This document shows, one piece after another, positions 62,824 to 64,000 of a stretch of DNA of 64,000 bases. The position numbers and the translations under genes are program-made. The DNA lies in NCBI GenBank assembly GCA_964646815.1, contig CAZYFH010000010.1, positions 36,828-100,827 of the forward strand, given 5' to 3'. The notes under the pieces are model-generated. The model was not told the origin of the DNA. It ran no database searches and worked only from the letters and a program-made list of their open reading frames with translations. The stretch is from CAZYFH01 sp964646815. Its GTDB lineage: Bacteria; Acidobacteriota; Vicinamibacteria; Vicinamibacterales; UBA8438. How positions within the stretch are numbered: the first letter of the stretch is position 1; each line of letters begins with the position of its first letter.

Positions 62824-63783
62824 GTGCGTTTGCCTATCGAGTTGTCGGCGTCCGGATCGCGGCGCTTCGACGTGGTAGGTCTCGGCCTCAACACGACCGA
62901 TCTAATCGCAGTCGTGGCGCAGCATCCGACAGCCGATACAAAGCAGCCGATTCTACGCCTAACCCAGTCACCGGGGGGACAGGCGGCGACGGCAATGGTA
63001 GCCTGCGCCCGACTCGGGTGGTCAGCCAGTTACGTCGGACGCTTCGGGGCGGACGCAAACGCTGCTGAAGGGCGGCGCAGCCTCGAGCGGGATGGCGTCG
63101 ATCTCTCGGCGGCCCCCAGCGTCGACGGCGCAGCCAACGCCCTGTCGATGGTCATCGTTAATGAGCAAACCGGCCAGCGGACCGTGCTTTGGACGCGCGA
63201 TCCCGGTCTCGCCATCGCGCCTGGCGACATCTCCAAGGACCACGTCTGCGCTGGGCGTGTGTTGCTGGTCGACTGCCACGAGACGGCTGCCGCCACGACC
63301 GCGGCCCGTTTCGCACGGGCCGCCGGCGTGCCGACCGTCATCGATGTCGAGCGCGTGCGTCCGGGCATTGATGACTTGCTGCGCAACATCGACGTCATCA
63401 TCGCCGCACAGGGTTTCCCGTCCGCGTTGACGGGGATCGGCGACCAGGGCAGAGCACTCCGGCGCCTCGACGAAACATACCGACCGGCCTTGTGCTGCGT
63501 GACGCTCGGATCTGAAGGGAGCCTATCTCTGGTTAACGGTTCCGAAGTCCACACCCGGGGCTTTCGCGTGCCCGTCGTTGATACCACTGGCGCGGGTGAT
63601 GTCTTTCGGGGCGGCTTCCTCGCGGGCTGGCTGCGCGCGGCGGGGCGAGCCGAAGTCGACGACATCCTCACGTATGCCAACGCCGTTGCCGCGTTGAAAT
63701 GCCGGCGCCTCGGCGCGCGGGAGGGGATACCTCAGCCCGACGAGGTGGAGACGCTGATCCATGGCGGCAACGCGCGGCAATGA
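62824..63783 (+). CDS. PfkB-family carbohydrate kinase
   Basis: 319 residues from GTG 62824. Ribokinase-like fold: VVGLGLNTTDLIAVV (N-terminal), SPGGQAATAMVACARLGW (substrate site), VTLGSEGSLSLVNG and the PfkB signature 2 PVVDTTGAGDVFRGGFLAGW with the catalytic Asp. Phosphorylates a sugar or nucleoside; which one is not visible. Divergent from lexA. Confidence 0.88.
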   Translation: MRLPIELSASGSRRFDVVGLGLNTTDLIAVVAQHPTADTKQPILRLTQSPGGQAATAMVACARLGWSASYVGRFGADANAAEGRRSLERDGVDLSAAPSVDGAANALSMVIVNEQTGQRTVLWTRDPGLAIAPGDISKDHVCAGRVLLVDCHETAAATTAARFARAAGVPTVIDVERVRPGIDDLLRNIDVIIAAQGFPSALTGIGDQGRALRRLDETYRPALCCVTLGSEGSLSLVNGSEVHTRGFRVPVVDTTGAGDVFRGGFLAGWLRAAGRAEVDDILTYANAVAALKCRRLGAREGIPQPDEVETLIHGGNARQ

Positions 63784-63829
63784 CACGGTGCAAACCACGC
63801 GATCGCGAATCCCAACAACGGACGCGTGC

Positions 63830-63835
63830 TAGAGT
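63830..63835 (+). promoter_or_regulatory. -10-like TAGAGT, 6 nt before the last gene
   Basis: TAGAGT at 63830-63835 is 6 nt before GTG 63842, again the leaderless spacing. No clear -35. Confidence 0.35.
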
Positions 63836-63841
63836 CCTGTC

Positions 63842-64000
63842 GTGGCGTGGATTCTCGCAGTGGCGGCCGTTCTGACAGGTGCCGCGCAGCCGAGTGTGGA
63901 CGGTCCGCTGACCGCCGCCGATGGGCAGAAGGTCGAGGACGCGATCGCGTCGATTGTCACAAACGCGGCAACCCCGGCCGAAGCGCTCCGCACGGTCACC
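63842..64000 (+). CDS. Secreted protein, N-terminal part only (runs off the right edge)
   Basis: 53 codons from GTG 63842 to the window end, open. A short signal peptide (VAWILAVAAVLTGAAQP) is followed by VDGPLTAADGQKVEDAIASI. The family cannot be recognised from this part. Confidence 0.5.
   Translation, partial: MAWILAVAAVLTGAAQPSVDGPLTAADGQKVEDAIASIVTNAATPAEALRTVT

Overview
The window is a GC-rich chromosomal segment with typical diderm proteins: a DUF5916 outer-membrane barrel, an RND permease and several lipobox proteins. It also carries families that are expanded in Acidobacteriota (DUF5916, DUF6152, secreted DinB, and many secreted hydrolases and cyclases). My inference, from memory of family distribution and not from a search, is an acidobacterium of the Vicinamibacteria type, possibly a metagenome-assembled genome. 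I found no tRNA, rRNA, CRISPR array, transposase or prophage.

Left part (1-35,000): mostly short transcription units of exported proteins. They include a serine hydrolase, a cytochrome c/copper-monooxygenase-like fusion, a lone RND permease, a DUF5916 barrel, a three-domain RidA protein, two cyclase-family proteins, metallo-beta-lactamase-fold enzymes, an epoxide hydrolase, an M48 protease, an SpmA-SpmB fusion and a TPR protein. A secreted family with no function known to me occurs five times; one copy is fused to two glyoxalase-like (VOC) domains and followed by DUF6152. The most striking genes are two exported thiol-redox genes, a TlpA-like redoxin (8298-9452) and a BCP-type peroxiredoxin (19271-19813). 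Each has an in-frame TGA exactly at its catalytic cysteine, followed 14 nt later by a perfect hairpin matching the bacterial SECIS layout. They look like selenoproteins that standard gene calling would break up. The first also carries an in-frame TAG.

Middle (35,800-51,400): a decayed ECF sigma-factor remnant and a SpoIVB-type (S55) protein overlapping a beta-propeller gene. Divergently, there is an aromatic amino-acid supra-operon: aroD-aroE fusion, trpE, trpG, trpD, trpC, trpF, trpB, trpA, chorismate mutase, DAHP synthase and prephenate dehydrogenase. Before it lie a TTGACA promoter, a 44-codon leader ORF with tandem Trp codons and a strong terminator hairpin with competing pairings, which together look like a tryptophan attenuator.

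Right part (51,400-64,000): pepA and a small membrane protein, then a tight reverse-strand housekeeping cluster (lexA, DUF3467, nth, a minimal metallopeptidase, rsmA, RNase J, ftsK, amiC) with several stop/start overlaps. A divergent PfkB-family sugar kinase and a truncated secreted protein end the window. Several genes have a -10-like box 6-7 nt before the start codon, which suggests leaderless mRNAs.
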